From the NCBI RefSeq assembly GCF_003403035.1, contig NZ_QURN01000002.1:1-64000 (forward strand): a DNA stretch of 64,000 nt, in the 5' to 3' direction. The notes below the pieces were generated by a model, which did not search any database, had not been told where the DNA came from, and saw only the letters and a program-made list of their open reading frames with translations. The translations under genes were made by a program, and so were the position numbers. Positions 53,214-62,344 of this stretch are shown here, in pieces. This stretch comes from Mesorhizobium denitrificans. GTDB lineage: Bacteria; Pseudomonadota; Alphaproteobacteria; Rhizobiales; Rhizobiaceae. How positions within the stretch are numbered: position 1 is the first letter of the stretch; each line of letters starts with the position of its first letter.

Positions 53214-53932
53214 AAGCTCGGAATATAGTCGCGCCAGCTTGTCTTGCCAGCCTTCTTGCGCGCTTCGGCCTTCAGGCGGCGCTCCTTTTTCCACTCGTCC
53301 TCGCCGAGATCATTGGTCGGTGCATCCGCAGCAGGCTTGCGATATTCCAGCGGCGGCTCACTCAGGAATTTGCGCGAGGTCGGGCTGCCCTGATTGTTTT
53401 CGGCAAGGCGCTTCTTGAATTCAGCGCGACGTGCCTCTTGCCCGACGATATCCGTGCCCGGACGATAGCGCGTTGATTGGCCAACTTTGCCTTCGTCGAT
53501 GGAAGTCGTCGACATCGGAGCGTCGATCTCCTCGCTCGCCGCCGTGGTTGGCGTCTTGCGGAATGCGCCCTGATCGTTGCGCACGTCAGCATCGGCACGC
53601 AAACGCTTGCGGCGTTCCTCAGGCGACTCAGGCCATGCGCTGTCGCCTGCACCCGCAACTGAATCCTGCGGCGGCGGCAGCGTTGCATCACGCACCGAAC
53701 CCGGCTTCACGAGATCCGGCCGCGGACGATAGCTGATGTCGTTCTTGCGTTCCGGCGTCAGCTTCGTGATGTTGGACACGTCATCGATCAACTGCGCAGT
53801 AGCAGTCTTGTCGGTGCCGTAGGTGGGCGAAGACATGCAGCCGGAAAGGAGAAAAGCGGACACCATGGCAGACCCTGCCAAGAGCGCCCGCATCGGCTTG
53901 ATGTTTGAAAAACTCACGTAATCCCGCCTCAT
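53210..53932 (-). CDS. Conserved lipoprotein of unknown function
   Basis: 240-aa protein with a type II signal peptide: charged N-terminus, hydrophobic stretch ALLAGSAMVSAFLLSGC, lipobox LSGC giving an acylated Cys. The mature part is hydrophilic, rich in Arg, Lys, Glu and Pro, with no recognisable domain, and ends in a basic segment SWRDYIPSF. A GTG at 53917 with a G-rich site just upstream is an equally good start. It follows ileS (149-bp gap) on the same strand and is likely located in the inner or outer membrane facing the periplasm. I do not recognise a characterised family. Confidence 0.72.
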   Translation of the reverse strand: MRRDYVSFSNIKPMRALLAGSAMVSAFLLSGCMSSPTYGTDKTATAQLIDDVSNITKLTPERKNDISYRPRPDLVKPGSVRDATLPPPQDSVAGAGDSAWPESPEERRKRLRADADVRNDQGAFRKTPTTAASEEIDAPMSTTSIDEGKVGQSTRYRPGTDIVGQEARRAEFKKRLAENNQGSPTSRKFLSEPPLEYRKPAADAPTNDLGEDEWKKERRLKAEARKKAGKTSWRDYIPSF

Positions 53933-54035
53933 TCTGGAAGCTCGCCGCCAATCACGGCTCTTGCCATACCGCTTATCCTTGGGATTCCGGCGACAATTAG
54001 GCGCACGGAATGGCGGGCCTTGTATCCGAATCGGC

Positions 54036-54065
54036 CTGTGAGGGCAACGTAGGCAACCCTCACAG
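54036..54065 (-). terminator. Stem-loop downstream of ileS
   Basis: CTGTGAGGG at 54036-54044 and CCCTCACAG at 54057-54065 are exact inverted copies, 17 bp after the ileS stop. No U run follows on the minus strand, so it may be a weak or Rho-assisted terminator, or an mRNA-end protector. Confidence 0.45.
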
Positions 54066-54081
54066 TCTGTTTCGTTTCGTC

Positions 54082-57000
54082 TTAAAGACGTCCTAACGCC
54101 TGCAACTCATGCAACGCAGCCGCGTCGCGGGCCGAAACGTCGGGGAATTCTGCATCCAGGCCGACGTCAGCGGTATAGCGCCACGAGCGCGCGCATTTGC
54201 GCAGGCCGCGTGCGTCGGAAAGCTCTATAACCACCGCTGCGCCCGGCAATTCCGCCGCGCGGAATGCATCCGCCGGAGCCTGCCCGGCCGCGTATACCAG
54301 ATCACTGGTGATGCAGATTTCAGCGAAATCCGATGCCGAGATTTTTTTCTCAAATGCAGGGTCATCCAGATAAACCACGGGCACAGCTTCCAGCGATGAT
54401 CCGATGACTTTCTTCGCGCGCTCCAATTCCAGAGCAGCCGTCACCACGCCGCGCACCTGCCGGATCGCACGCCATTTTTCCGCCAGCGCATTGTCGTGCC
54501 AATTCGCCGGAACCTCCGGGAATTGCTCAAGATGGATCGATTCAGCGCCGGGGTGCCGCTCAAGCCAGGCCTCTTCCATCGTGAACGGAAGCACGGGCGC
54601 GAGCCATTTGGTCAGGCATTCGAAGAGTTGCCGCACGACGAAAAGCGCCGCCTTCCGCTTCGGGCTGGAAGGCGCGTCGCAATAGAGCGCGTCCTTGCGA
54701 ATATCGAAGTAGAAAGCCGAAAGCTCGACCACCATGAAGTCGATCAGCGCGCGCGTGATCCGTTTGAATTCAAACGCGTCGTATCCGGTGCGCACCGCCT
54801 CATCCAGTTCGGCAAGCCGATGCAACATCAGCCGTTCCAGTTCCGGCATCGACTCGACGGCAACCGCCTCGCCTTCATCATGGGCCAGTGTGCCGAGCAT
54901 CCAGCGGATCGTGTTGCGCATTTTGCGATAGGCATCGACATTGGTTTGCAGCACGTTCTTGCCGAGGCGCTGGTCTTCCCAATAATCGGTGGTCGCGACC
55001 CAAAGACGCAGTATATCGGCGCCGGATTGCTTGATCACATCTTGCGGAACGACCGTATTGCCCAGCGACTTGGACATTTTGCGGCCTTCCTCGTCCATTG
55101 TGAAGCCATGTGTCACAACAGCATTGTAAGGCGCGCGTCCGCGCGTTCCGCAGCTTTCCAGCAGCGAGGAATGGAACCAGCCGCGATGCTGGTCCGAGCC
55201 TTCCAGATACACATCCGCAGGCCATTTCAGGTCGGGGCGATCTTCCAGCGTGAAGGTATGCGTCGAGCCGGAATCGAACCACACGTCCAGAATGTCCGTG
55301 ACCTTCTGCCATTTTGCATGGTCATGATCGCTGCCGAGGAAACGCTCTTTAGCGCCTTCTGCAAACCAGGCATCCGCGCCCTCTTGCTCGAAGGCGGCAG
55401 TGATGCGCGCATTCACAGCGACGTCCTTCAACACATTGCCGTCCTCGTCCGCGAAAACGGCAATCGGCACGCCCCATGCGCGCTGGCGTGAAAGCACCCA
55501 ATCCGGGCGCTCCTGGATCATGGCGCGCAGCCGCGTCAGCCCCGCGGCAGGCACAAAGCGCGTGGCGTCGATGGCGTTCAGCGCGCGGCCGCGCAGCGTC
55601 GTGCCATCGCCCAGTTCCTTGTCCATATAGACGAACCATTGCGGCGTGTTGCGGAAGATGATCGGCTTTTTCGAGCGCCACGAATGCGGATACTGGTGCC
55701 TGAGCCTGCCGCGCGCGAACAGTTTGTTGCGCTCGATCAGCGCGGTGATAACCGCCTGATTGGCATCGCCCTTCTTGCCGTTATCGTCGATCACGCGCAC
55801 CGCGCCGCCGTCGCGATCCGGCCCGAAGCCCGGTGCGTCTTTGGTAAGGAAACCATCCGGACCAACCGTGAACGGGATTTCCGTCGCAATGCCGCGCTTG
55901 GAGAGATCGGATGCTGCATCCATCCACGCATCAAAGTCCTCGCGGCCATGGCCCGGCGCGGTGTGCACGAAACCCGTACCCGCATCGTCGGTCACATGGT
56001 CGCCGGCTAGCATAGGCACGTCGAACTCGTATCCACCCCCAAGACCCCTAAGCGGATGGGAAAGAACAATTGAGTCAATCTCTTGCGCCGAAACGCTGCG
56101 AATCCGATTCATCTTGATCTTGGCTTTGGCGGATGAATCCTCCGCCAGCGCATCCGCAAAAATCAGTTTTTCGCCGGGCTGCGGGCCGAAATCATTCTCC
56201 GCTTCGGTCACTTCAAAAAGGCCGTACGCAACGCGTGGTGAATAGGCGACGGCGCGATTGCCGGGGATGGTCCACGGCGTGGTGGTCCAGATGACGACAT
56301 CCGCCTCCGCCAGATCGCCCGCCCCGTTTGCAACAGGGAACTTCACCCAGATCGTATCGCTTTCGTGGTCGTGATATTCGACCTCGGCTTCGGCAAGAGC
56401 GGTGCGTTCGACCACGCTCCACATCACCGGCTTTGAGCCGCGATAGAGCTGGCCGGACATTGCGAACTTCAACAATTCGCCCGCGATGCGCGACTCAGCG
56501 TGAAACGCCATTGTCGTGTATGGGTTCTTGAAATCGCCGATCACGCCGAGGCGCTGGAATTCCTCGGACTGCACGCCGATCCAGTGCTGCGCGAATTCGC
56601 GGCATTCCTTGCGGAATTCGTTGATCGGCACTTCGTCCTTGTTCTTGCCCTTGGCGCGATATTGCTCCTCGATCTTCCATTCGATTGGCAGGCCGTGGCA
56701 GTCCCAACCCGGCACGTAGTTCGAGTCATAGCCGCGCATCTGGAATGAGCGAACAATTATGTCCTTGAGGATCTTGTTCAGCGCGTGCCCAATGTGGATG
56801 TTGCCGTTCGCGTAGGGCGGGCCGTCATGCAGCACATATTTCTCGCGGCCTGTCGCTTCCTCGCGCAAGCGCTTGTAAAGGTCCATCTCCTGCCAGCGCT
56901 TTACGGTTGTCGGCTCTTTTTCGGGCAATCCGGCGCGCATCGGAAATTCCGTCTGCGGCAGGTACAGGGTCTTTGAATAGTCGATCTTCTCAGCGGTCAT
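54082..57000 (-). CDS. ileS: Isoleucine-tRNA ligase IleRS
   Basis: 972-aa class I synthetase charging tRNA-Ile. The HIGH motif is H69-I-G-H72 in [17 protein letters not shown] is K641-S645, and the CP1 editing domain lies between them ([16 protein letters not shown] and [12 protein letters not shown]). The C-terminal zinc finger of the E. coli enzyme (four Cys) is degenerate: the segment [13 protein letters not shown] keeps one Cys and the second pair is replaced by SARD. I recall the same from other alphaproteobacteria. Length and start ([15 protein letters not shown]) are typical. It lies upstream of the lipoprotein gene. No lspA follows, unlike in many proteobacteria. Confidence 0.97.
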   Translation of the reverse strand: MTAEKIDYSKTLYLPQTEFPMRAGLPEKEPTTVKRWQEMDLYKRLREEATGREKYVLHDGPPYANGNIHIGHALNKILKDIIVRSFQMRGYDSNYVPGWDCHGLPIEWKIEEQYRAKGKNKDEVPINEFRKECREFAQHWIGVQSEEFQRLGVIGDFKNPYTTMAFHAESRIAGELLKFAMSGQLYRGSKPVMWSVVERTALAEAEVEYHDHESDTIWVKFPVANGAGDLAEADVVIWTTTPWTIPGNRAVAYSPRVAYGLFEVTEAENDFGPQPGEKLIFADALAEDSSAKAKIKMNRIRSVSAQEIDSIVLSHPLRGLGGGYEFDVPMLAGDHVTDDAGTGFVHTAPGHGREDFDAWMDAASDLSKRGIATEIPFTVGPDGFLTKDAPGFGPDRDGGAVRVIDDNGKKGDANQAVITALIERNKLFARGRLRHQYPHSWRSKKPIIFRNTPQWFVYMDKELGDGTTLRGRALNAIDATRFVPAAGLTRLRAMIQERPDWVLSRQRAWGVPIAVFADEDGNVLKDVAVNARITAAFEQEGADAWFAEGAKERFLGSDHDHAKWQKVTDILDVWFDSGSTHTFTLEDRPDLKWPADVYLEGSDQHRGWFHSSLLESCGTRGRAPYNAVVTHGFTMDEEGRKMSKSLGNTVVPQDVIKQSGADILRLWVATTDYWEDQRLGKNVLQTNVDAYRKMRNTIRWMLGTLAHDEGEAVAVESMPELERLMLHRLAELDEAVRTGYDAFEFKRITRALIDFMVVELSAFYFDIRKDALYCDAPSSPKRKAALFVVRQLFECLTKWLAPVLPFTMEEAWLERHPGAESIHLEQFPEVPANWHDNALAEKWRAIRQVRGVVTAALELERAKKVIGSSLEAVPVVYLDDPAFEKKISASDFAEICITSDLVYAAGQAPADAFRAAELPGAAVVIELSDARGLRKCARSWRYTADVGLDAEFPDVSARDAAALHELQALGRL

Positions 57001-57288
57001 TTTCCGGCCATATCGTTGCCCGCGCAGCCGCGCCGGGCCAAATCAAATCTCGTAGGGGACGCGCCGAAAAACGGCGACAACAGTCAATCCCGGCGGTTCC
57101 GGCGGCGTTCAGGCCGCCCGGAACACCGGGCCAATAATTCGTATGGCGAAAAGGATCGTCATGGGCGGCGCTTTTAGAACAAGCCACGCGGCGAATAAAG
57201 CCGTTTCTTTAATGGGCCAGAGTCGCAAATCGCTGGACATGCCCTCCACATTGAAACAGGATTTAGATCATCACGGAGAGGGACAGCC
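57001..57288. other. Divergent intergenic region ileS/hdeD with strong hairpin
   Basis: No gene is seen in these 288 bp. The prominent feature is a GC-rich inverted repeat at 57089-57130 (about 18-nt arms, a few bulges), 89-130 bp upstream of the ileS start. Neither strand has a U run after it. The region must carry both promoters, and I could not pick them with confidence. GGAGAGGG at 57272-57279 is the ribosome binding site of the rightward gene. Confidence 0.5.
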
Positions 57289-57849
57289 ATGACAAACGTT
57301 GATCTGCCTGAAGCACTGAGGGAACAAATCGGTGAAGCTCGCTCCAAATGGGGCTGGTTTGTTGCCGTTGGCGTATTGCTTGTACTTTTCGGTCTTTACG
57401 CCTTTTACAACGTTCTGGCGGCCACAATCGCGTCCGTTTTTGTTGTCGGCACGATGATGCTCATCGCGGGCATCGCCGAAATCATTCACGCCTTTTACAT
57501 GCGCACCTGGAGCCATTTCTTGTGGCTGCTGCTCAGCGGCGTGCTTTACGCGGTGGCCGGCTTCTTTGCCTTCTACAATCCGGTGTTCACGTCAGCGATA
57601 CTCACGCTCATGCTCGCTATCTCGCTCATCGCGTCCGGCGGTCTGCGCGTGGTTTTCGCGCTCGGCCAGAAGGCGAAGACGAATTGGGGCTGGATGCTTG
57701 CCGGCGGCATCATCACCATTCTCGCGGGCCTTATCATTGCTGTTGGTTGGCCGGTCAACAGCCTCTGGATTCTCGGTCTTTTCCTCGCAATCGACCTGAC
57801 TTTCCAAGGCTGGGCGCTGATAGCGACGGGATTTGCGCTGCGCAAATAG
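57289..57849 (+). CDS. HdeD-like acid-resistance/DUF308 membrane protein
   Basis: 186-aa integral membrane protein with six hydrophobic helices in three similar pairs, the DUF308/HdeD pattern (GWFVAVGVLLVLFGLYAFYN and similar repeats about 55 residues apart). The N-terminus is short and charged. HdeD contributes to acid resistance at high cell density in E. coli, but most homologues are uncharacterised, so that role is only a possibility. GGAGAGGG lies about 9 nt before ATG 57289. It converges on ribF with one base between the two stop codons. Confidence 0.85.
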   Translation: MTNVDLPEALREQIGEARSKWGWFVAVGVLLVLFGLYAFYNVLAATIASVFVVGTMMLIAGIAEIIHAFYMRTWSHFLWLLLSGVLYAVAGFFAFYNPVFTSAILTLMLAISLIASGGLRVVFALGQKAKTNWGWMLAGGIITILAGLIIAVGWPVNSLWILGLFLAIDLTFQGWALIATGFALRK

Positions 57850-57862
57850 CCTAGAAGGCTAT
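57846..57862. other. Hairpin formed by the convergent hdeD and ribF stop codons
   Basis: ATAGCC at 57846-57851 pairs with GGCTAT at 57857-57862 around TAGAA. The hdeD stop (57847-57849) and ribF stop (57851-57853) are both within it. There is no U run, so termination is doubtful. Confidence 0.45.
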
Positions 57863-58837
57863 CGCAGCATCCAGTTCGGAGAGCGGGCGGCAAGCGGAAA
57901 GCATCGCCCGCGCTTCTTCTTCATCGCGCTTCATCTGCACAACCAGCGCATCTAGCCCATCGAACTTTTCTTCGCCGCGCAGAAAGCCGAAGAACGACAC
58001 TTCGCATTCCTCGCCGTAAAGATCGCCCGTAAAATCGAACACAAAAGTTTCGAGCAGCGGCGCGCCATTCTCCGTCACTGTGGGGCGACGCCCGAAGCTC
58101 GCGACCCCATCGTAAAGGCTTCCGTCCTCACGACGAAACCGCACGGCGTAAATCCCGTGCCGCAGTTGCGTGTCGACATCCAGCGCCATATTGGCTGTCG
58201 GAAATCCAAGCGTGCGACCCAATTGCTGACCGCCAACAATCGGCGCTTCCACAGTGTACCGATAGCCCAGCAGACCTGCTGCTTCGACAATCTCGCCCTC
58301 TTCCAACAATTGGCGGATGCGACTGGAGGAAACCACATTCGCATTCTCATCGCGAAATGCGTCCACCAGCGTAACGCCGAAACCGTGCCGCTCGCCGGAT
58401 TCCATCAGAAAAGCCGGACCGCCGCGCCTGTCCTTGCCAAAGTGAAAGTCGAACCCCGTGACCACGTGGCTGACGCCCAGCAGTCCATCCAGAATGTCGG
58501 TGACGAATGCTTCCGCCGAAAGCGCAGCAAATTCGCGGGTAAACGGATATTCCACCACCGCATTGAACCCGAGCAATTCGAGCAGTCTCGCCTTCATCGG
58601 CGGCGGGGTCAGCACGAAATGCGGCTGGTCCGGTCGAAACAACTTGCGCGGATGCGGCTCAAAGGTCAGTACCAGCGCCGGCACATTGCGGCGCGCAGCT
58701 TCATCCAGTGCGCGCTGCAAAACCGCCTGATGGCCGCGATGCACGCCGTCAAAATTGCCGATTGCAACCACCCCGCCCCGCAAATCGTCGGGCAGCAGCG
58801 CGTTTGGCGATATGCGGCGAATGGGCGTTCCAGACAT
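57851..58837 (-). CDS. ribF: Bifunctional riboflavin kinase/FAD synthetase RibF
   Basis: 328-aa enzyme making FMN and then FAD. The N-terminal nucleotidyltransferase half has GNFDGVHRGHQ (residues 27-37) and VTGFDFHFGKDRRG followed later by SSSRIRQLLEEG. The C-terminal kinase half has GRTLGFPTANM and GIYAVRF. ATG at 58837 starts just before the conserved core, one base after the stop of the HAD gene, so the pair is coupled. The frame is open to 58993, but that extension overlaps the HAD gene. Confidence 0.95.
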   Translation of the reverse strand: MSGTPIRRISPNALLPDDLRGGVVAIGNFDGVHRGHQAVLQRALDEAARRNVPALVLTFEPHPRKLFRPDQPHFVLTPPPMKARLLELLGFNAVVEYPFTREFAALSAEAFVTDILDGLLGVSHVVTGFDFHFGKDRRGGPAFLMESGERHGFGVTLVDAFRDENANVVSSSRIRQLLEEGEIVEAAGLLGYRYTVEAPIVGGQQLGRTLGFPTANMALDVDTQLRHGIYAVRFRREDGSLYDGVASFGRRPTVTENGAPLLETFVFDFTGDLYGEECEVSFFGFLRGEEKFDGLDALVVQMKRDEEEARAMLSACRPLSELDAAIAF

Positions 58838-58838
58838 T

Positions 58839-59681
58839 TCAGCGCAGGCGATGCATGGTGGCGACCGGCTGGCGACCATGATCCGCCAGATATTGCTCCA
58901 GCCTATCGCGCGTCGGTCCGTCGGAATCGCCATATTCGCGCGCGTGGATGCCGCCGGAAATATATACATAGTCCAGCCCATAATCGGCTGCACCCTTCAC
59001 ATCGGTCAGCATACCGTCGCCGATTGCGAGCGCTTCGCTAATCGTTGTCGCGCCGCGGATTTCCACCGCCTCGCGCATCGCAAGATCGTAGATCGGCTTG
59101 AACGGCTTGCCGGCAATCAGCGTGCGTCCGCCAAGCTGGCCGTAATCGCGCGCCAGCGCGCCCGCACACCAAACCAGCTTGTGGCCGCGTTCGACAACAA
59201 TATCGGGATTGGCGCACACAAACGGGAGATTGCGCGACCGAAAGCGCTGCAAAAGCTCCGCATAATCTTCCGGCGTTTCAGTCTCGTCATCGAACAGGCC
59301 GGTGCAAACCACGGCGTTCGCCTCGAACTCCTCGACCAGTTCCACATCCAGATCGTCATAGATTTCCAGATCGCGGTCAGGTCCAAGATGGAAAATCTTG
59401 CGCGGCCCGGACTCGATCAAGTCGCGCGTCACATCGCCGGAGGTCACGATCCGATCCCAGCTTTCGGGATCGACGCCCAACCCCGCCAATTGCCCCTCGA
59501 CGGCGCTGTGCGGACGCGGCGCGTTGGTAATCAGTACTACTGCAAGCCCGGCCTGCCGCGCTTCTTTCAGCGCCTCGACCGCATGCGGAAATGGCCGCAC
59601 GCCATTGTGCACGACACCCCAGATGTCGCACAAAATCGCTTTGTAGCGGCCCGATATTTCACTCAGAGCGTCAATATGCAT
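58839..59681 (-). CDS. TIGR01459 family HAD-type hydrolase (NagD-like)
   Basis: 280-aa phosphatase of the HAD class IIA. The nucleophile motif is ILCDIWGVVHNG (D19), the second motif is VLITNAPRP, the conserved lysine is in IAGKPFKPIYD, and the acidic motif is IGDGMLTDVKGA. This branch (TIGR01459) is widespread in alphaproteobacteria with unknown substrate. It precedes ribF by one base, so a role around flavin nucleotides (for example a phosphatase step in riboflavin metabolism) is a reasonable but unproven idea. Confidence 0.88.
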   Translation of the reverse strand: MHIDALSEISGRYKAILCDIWGVVHNGVRPFPHAVEALKEARQAGLAVVLITNAPRPHSAVEGQLAGLGVDPESWDRIVTSGDVTRDLIESGPRKIFHLGPDRDLEIYDDLDVELVEEFEANAVVCTGLFDDETETPEDYAELLQRFRSRNLPFVCANPDIVVERGHKLVWCAGALARDYGQLGGRTLIAGKPFKPIYDLAMREAVEIRGATTISEALAIGDGMLTDVKGAADYGLDYVYISGGIHAREYGDSDGPTRDRLEQYLADHGRQPVATMHRLR

Positions 59682-59744
59682 GGCGTCCCCAACTTCCGCG
59701 TGCAGCGATTAAACGAACCCGCTGAATGTGTCACTGCTTTTCGG

Positions 59745-60344
59745 CTATTGGCCGACTGACCAGAGCACAAGCTGCATAATTTCGTCTTGTATGGCGTGCT
59801 GCTTGTCGATGTTGAAATGACTCACACCCGAATCGCCCGAATAGTCGCGGTTCGACAGCTTGCCGCTAAAGCCTGGCCCGGCCGCCAGCGGCAGCCCCCA
59901 GCCATGCTCGGAGAAATAATAGCCGACCGCGCGCTTCACATTGGATGGAACCGGATCGGGGTTTGTAGCGGCCAGCGAAATCAGCACATTGACCGGAATC
60001 TTCTCGCGCCGAACCACTTCCGCGATCTTCACGACCGCATCCGCACCAAAGGAGTGGCCGACCAGCGCAAGCGGTGCGCGCCCAAATTTCTGGCGTTCCA
60101 TAATGATGCGGCTGGCAATGGTGTTCCAACTTGTGTGCCCCTGCACCACGGCATTCACGCCGCGCTGCGCCAGCAAACTGCCAATATCGTTCATGCCGGT
60201 CGAAAAAATACCGACTACGCCGCCGCGCAGCAGATAGACTTCAGCCGGCGCCTGAGCAGCCGCAACCGGTCGCGAAATCAGGCTCGACCCCGCCAGCGCG
60301 GCAGCGCCAGTCAGCACCTGCCTTCTATTAACCCCGTCGCCCAT
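59745..60344 (-). CDS. Tat-exported alpha/beta-hydrolase-like protein
   Basis: 199-aa protein. The N-terminus has twin arginines (R7-R8 in NRRQVLTG) followed by a hydrophobic stretch and VAAAQA, a plausible Tat signal with cleavage near residue 31. The mature part has the nucleophile elbow GHSFGA with S98. A catalytic His may be in GVSHFNID near the C-terminus. Substrate is unknown. It is the last of three closely packed genes (5-bp gap to the ICMT-like gene) and does not resemble a named hydrolase that I can identify. Confidence 0.75.
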   Translation of the reverse strand: MGDGVNRRQVLTGAAALAGSSLISRPVAAAQAPAEVYLLRGGVVGIFSTGMNDIGSLLAQRGVNAVVQGHTSWNTIASRIIMERQKFGRAPLALVGHSFGADAVVKIAEVVRREKIPVNVLISLAATNPDPVPSNVKRAVGYYFSEHGWGLPLAAGPGFSGKLSNRDYSGDSGVSHFNIDKQHAIQDEIMQLVLWSVGQ

Positions 60345-60349
60345 AGATC

Positions 60350-60937
60350 TTACCCAAAAATGCGCGGCACGACGCGCCCAGTCCGTCGTGCATATTCGTC
60401 ATAGGATGGACCGAAGGTTTTGCGCATCATCGCCTCTTCCGGCCCGACCCGTACAATATAAAGCACTGCAATTCCCACCAATCCCGCCAGTCCGGCAATC
60501 CAGTTTGGTATCAGCAAGGCCTGCGCGATGCCCCAGAGCCAGAACGACGAATACATGGGATGGCGAACAAAACGGTAAAGCCCATCCGTTACCAGTTCAT
60601 GTCTATCGCGTATCTCCAGTGAGATTGACCAGTTCTTGCCAAGCTGCCGATGGCTTGCATAGAACAGGGTCAGGAATCCGATCTCCACAAAGAGTCCAAG
60701 CCAACCCATCAACGGCCTGAAAGCATAATCCGCAAAGGCAGGAAATCCCGTCAAAACATAGACCAGCGGCACGATGGAAAGGCAGATCGAGGCAAAGCCG
60801 AGCGCCAGCCGGTCGCCCATCGAGCGCGCATCCGTGACAGTCTGGGTCTTGCGCGCCCGCCTTTGATGCGGATGGCGGATGACCGTCCATCCGACCAGCC
60901 CGCAAGCCCAGATGATTGCAGCAATTATTGGTGTCAT
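60350..60937 (-). CDS. Isoprenylcysteine carboxyl methyltransferase (ICMT)-family integral membrane protein
   Basis: 195-aa membrane protein with about four to five hydrophobic helices. The C-terminal half has the ICMT/PEMT block ELVTDGLYRFVRHPMYSSFW and EEAMMRKTFGPSYDEYARRTGR, which binds SAM in the family. Bacteria have no prenylated CaaX proteins of this type, so the acceptor is more likely a lipid or isoprenoid. Function is unknown. It overlaps the upstream hydrolase gene by 4 nt and precedes the Tat-exported hydrolase by 5 bp. Confidence 0.82.
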   Translation of the reverse strand: MTPIIAAIIWACGLVGWTVIRHPHQRRARKTQTVTDARSMGDRLALGFASICLSIVPLVYVLTGFPAFADYAFRPLMGWLGLFVEIGFLTLFYASHRQLGKNWSISLEIRDRHELVTDGLYRFVRHPMYSSFWLWGIAQALLIPNWIAGLAGLVGIAVLYIVRVGPEEAMMRKTFGPSYDEYARRTGRVVPRIFG

Positions 60938-62100
60938 ATCGTGGCGTTGTCCTTTGCCGTGCCTGATCCCACAATCATCTCTTCTGCCCGTTCAAGCAGA
61001 GGAATTGGGCCGCAGCAAACCTGAAAGAAATCGAACCAATAAGGTTTCGTGTTCCCGAAAATGTACTGATAATGCACGCGAAAGAAGCTCTTTTTGATGC
61101 GCTTGTAGGTTTCGGCCTCAAGCATGTCCTTTACCCTCATGCGCCGCACGAGTGTGAAATCGTCCCGCACCGCCATATGCATTTCCGCGGCAGGGTTCGT
61201 CTTATAGAAATTAATGACATCCGTAAGGCATTGAATCTCGACCCAGTGTAGCCGCCCATCATCAGCCAGTGTTTTCACCTTTGAACGAAACTGCTTTGCG
61301 GCAGGATGTAACCCTGCCTTCAGCGCTGTCGAGCCGAGCGTCAGCACCGAAACGTGGGGTGCATAGCCGGTAAAATTCAGATCGCGCTCAAGACAGCGAC
61401 CAGCAATATCGAGAATGAGCAATCCGCCGGTCGAATGCCCGATCAGTATTACCTCATCGAACTTGCCGGATTTCACACGTTCTATGGCGCAATCCGCAAA
61501 TCTATCCATCAGCGCATCTGCGTCGGCGCGGTTTCCACGAATGAAATTGCGCGAGAACGACCATAGGTCCATCAGATGGTTGACCGGCCAGCGCTCGCCC
61601 AGTTTCCACTGTGCCAGCGCGAAAACCACCAGTCCCAAAATTATGGACATCCATCCGAGCCACTGCTGCGTCAGCTTCGCGACAATCCAGCCGAGCGCGG
61701 CAAAGGCGCAAATCATCAAAAATGGAAACAGGAAATAAAGGCCAAACCGCCACGCTTTCGCGAATATGCGGAAGGCAGTGCCCGTCACCACGAAATCCGC
61801 GAACGCCGCCAGATATTTGGCGAGCCGCACCGGCAGCGGTCGTGCGAAATCCGCCAGCACCAAGCTGTCCAGCACAAAAAAGTTGAACTCTGTCTCGACC
61901 GCTTTGCCGTCAATCTCGTTCGTTATCACCGCCCTGCCCGTTTCGGCCTCGCCGCCAGCGTCGGCGCGTTGCGCCTTCGCTCCCCACAGTTTTTCAAACC
62001 GGGCGAGTTCCTTATCCATGCGCGTAAAGAATGCCTGCGGCGACTTCGGGTCGTAGCCGCCGACGAAAAATATTGCGCGCCTGGTGATTTGTTCCGTCAT
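60934..62100 (-). CDS. Membrane-anchored alpha/beta-hydrolase-like protein of unknown function
   Basis: 388-aa protein. FFVGGYDPKSPQAFFTRMDK starts a cytoplasmic N-domain, two hydrophobic helices lie at about 118-139 and 148-165, and the C-terminal domain has a lipase-like nucleophile elbow ILIGHSTGG with S223, then HVSVLTLGSTALK. The FDEVILIGHSTGGLL block is alpha/beta-hydrolase-like. I do not recognise a characterised relative. It is the first gene of a three-gene set, coupled by ATGA to the ICMT-like gene, and is separated by 244 bp from the divergent groE promoter. Confidence 0.75.
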   Translation of the reverse strand: MTEQITRRAIFFVGGYDPKSPQAFFTRMDKELARFEKLWGAKAQRADAGGEAETGRAVITNEIDGKAVETEFNFFVLDSLVLADFARPLPVRLAKYLAAFADFVVTGTAFRIFAKAWRFGLYFLFPFLMICAFAALGWIVAKLTQQWLGWMSIILGLVVFALAQWKLGERWPVNHLMDLWSFSRNFIRGNRADADALMDRFADCAIERVKSGKFDEVILIGHSTGGLLILDIAGRCLERDLNFTGYAPHVSVLTLGSTALKAGLHPAAKQFRSKVKTLADDGRLHWVEIQCLTDVINFYKTNPAAEMHMAVRDDFTLVRRMRVKDMLEAETYKRIKKSFFRVHYQYIFGNTKPYWFDFFQVCCGPIPLLERAEEMIVGSGTAKDNATI

Positions 62101-62218
62101 TCAATTGCGAATCCGCTGTCGCTCTTTTATATCGCGCTGCAGCACATAGGAATGCCTTGGTCGAGACCTTGATATTGCATTCCTCGCAAAAAATTTGCGC
62201 TAATTTGATGGCCGATCC

Positions 62219-62247
62219 TTGACACTAGGAGGGGGCCAAACTATCTC
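62219..62247 (+). promoter_or_regulatory. groES-groEL promoter
   Basis: TTGACA at 62219-62224 (preceded by C, giving CTTGACA) is 17 bp from TATCTC at 62242-62247 (CTATCTC extended). This fits both a sigma-70-type promoter and the alphaproteobacterial RpoH pattern (CTTGA, then CTAT), so heat induction is likely. Confidence 0.7.
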
Positions 62248-62257
62248 CCAGCCATCA

Positions 62258-62284
62258 TTGGCACTCACCTCTACAGAGTGCTAA
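62258..62284 (+). promoter_or_regulatory. CIRCE element (HrcA operator) upstream of groES
   Basis: TTGGCACTC at 62258-62266 and GAGTGCTAA at 62276-62284 are separated by 9 bp, matching the CIRCE consensus TTAGCACTC-N9-GAGTGCTAA at all but one position. It starts about 10 bp after the -10, so HrcA bound here would block initiation and the transcript leader carries the hairpin. Confidence 0.95.
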
Positions 62285-62344
62285 TGCGCATCCGGTTCTG
62301 CCGGATTGAGGACATTTCAGAACATCCGATAGGGATAATTCCAA

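Noticed and set aside
54496-55491. 331-codon plus-strand frame inside ileS
   Set aside because: Antisense to conserved IleRS; composition artefact.
57001-57288. T-box riboswitch or tRNA gene upstream of ileS
   Set aside because: No T-box core or cloverleaf can be folded by eye; only one GC-rich hairpin is seen, and T-boxes are not usual in alphaproteobacteria.
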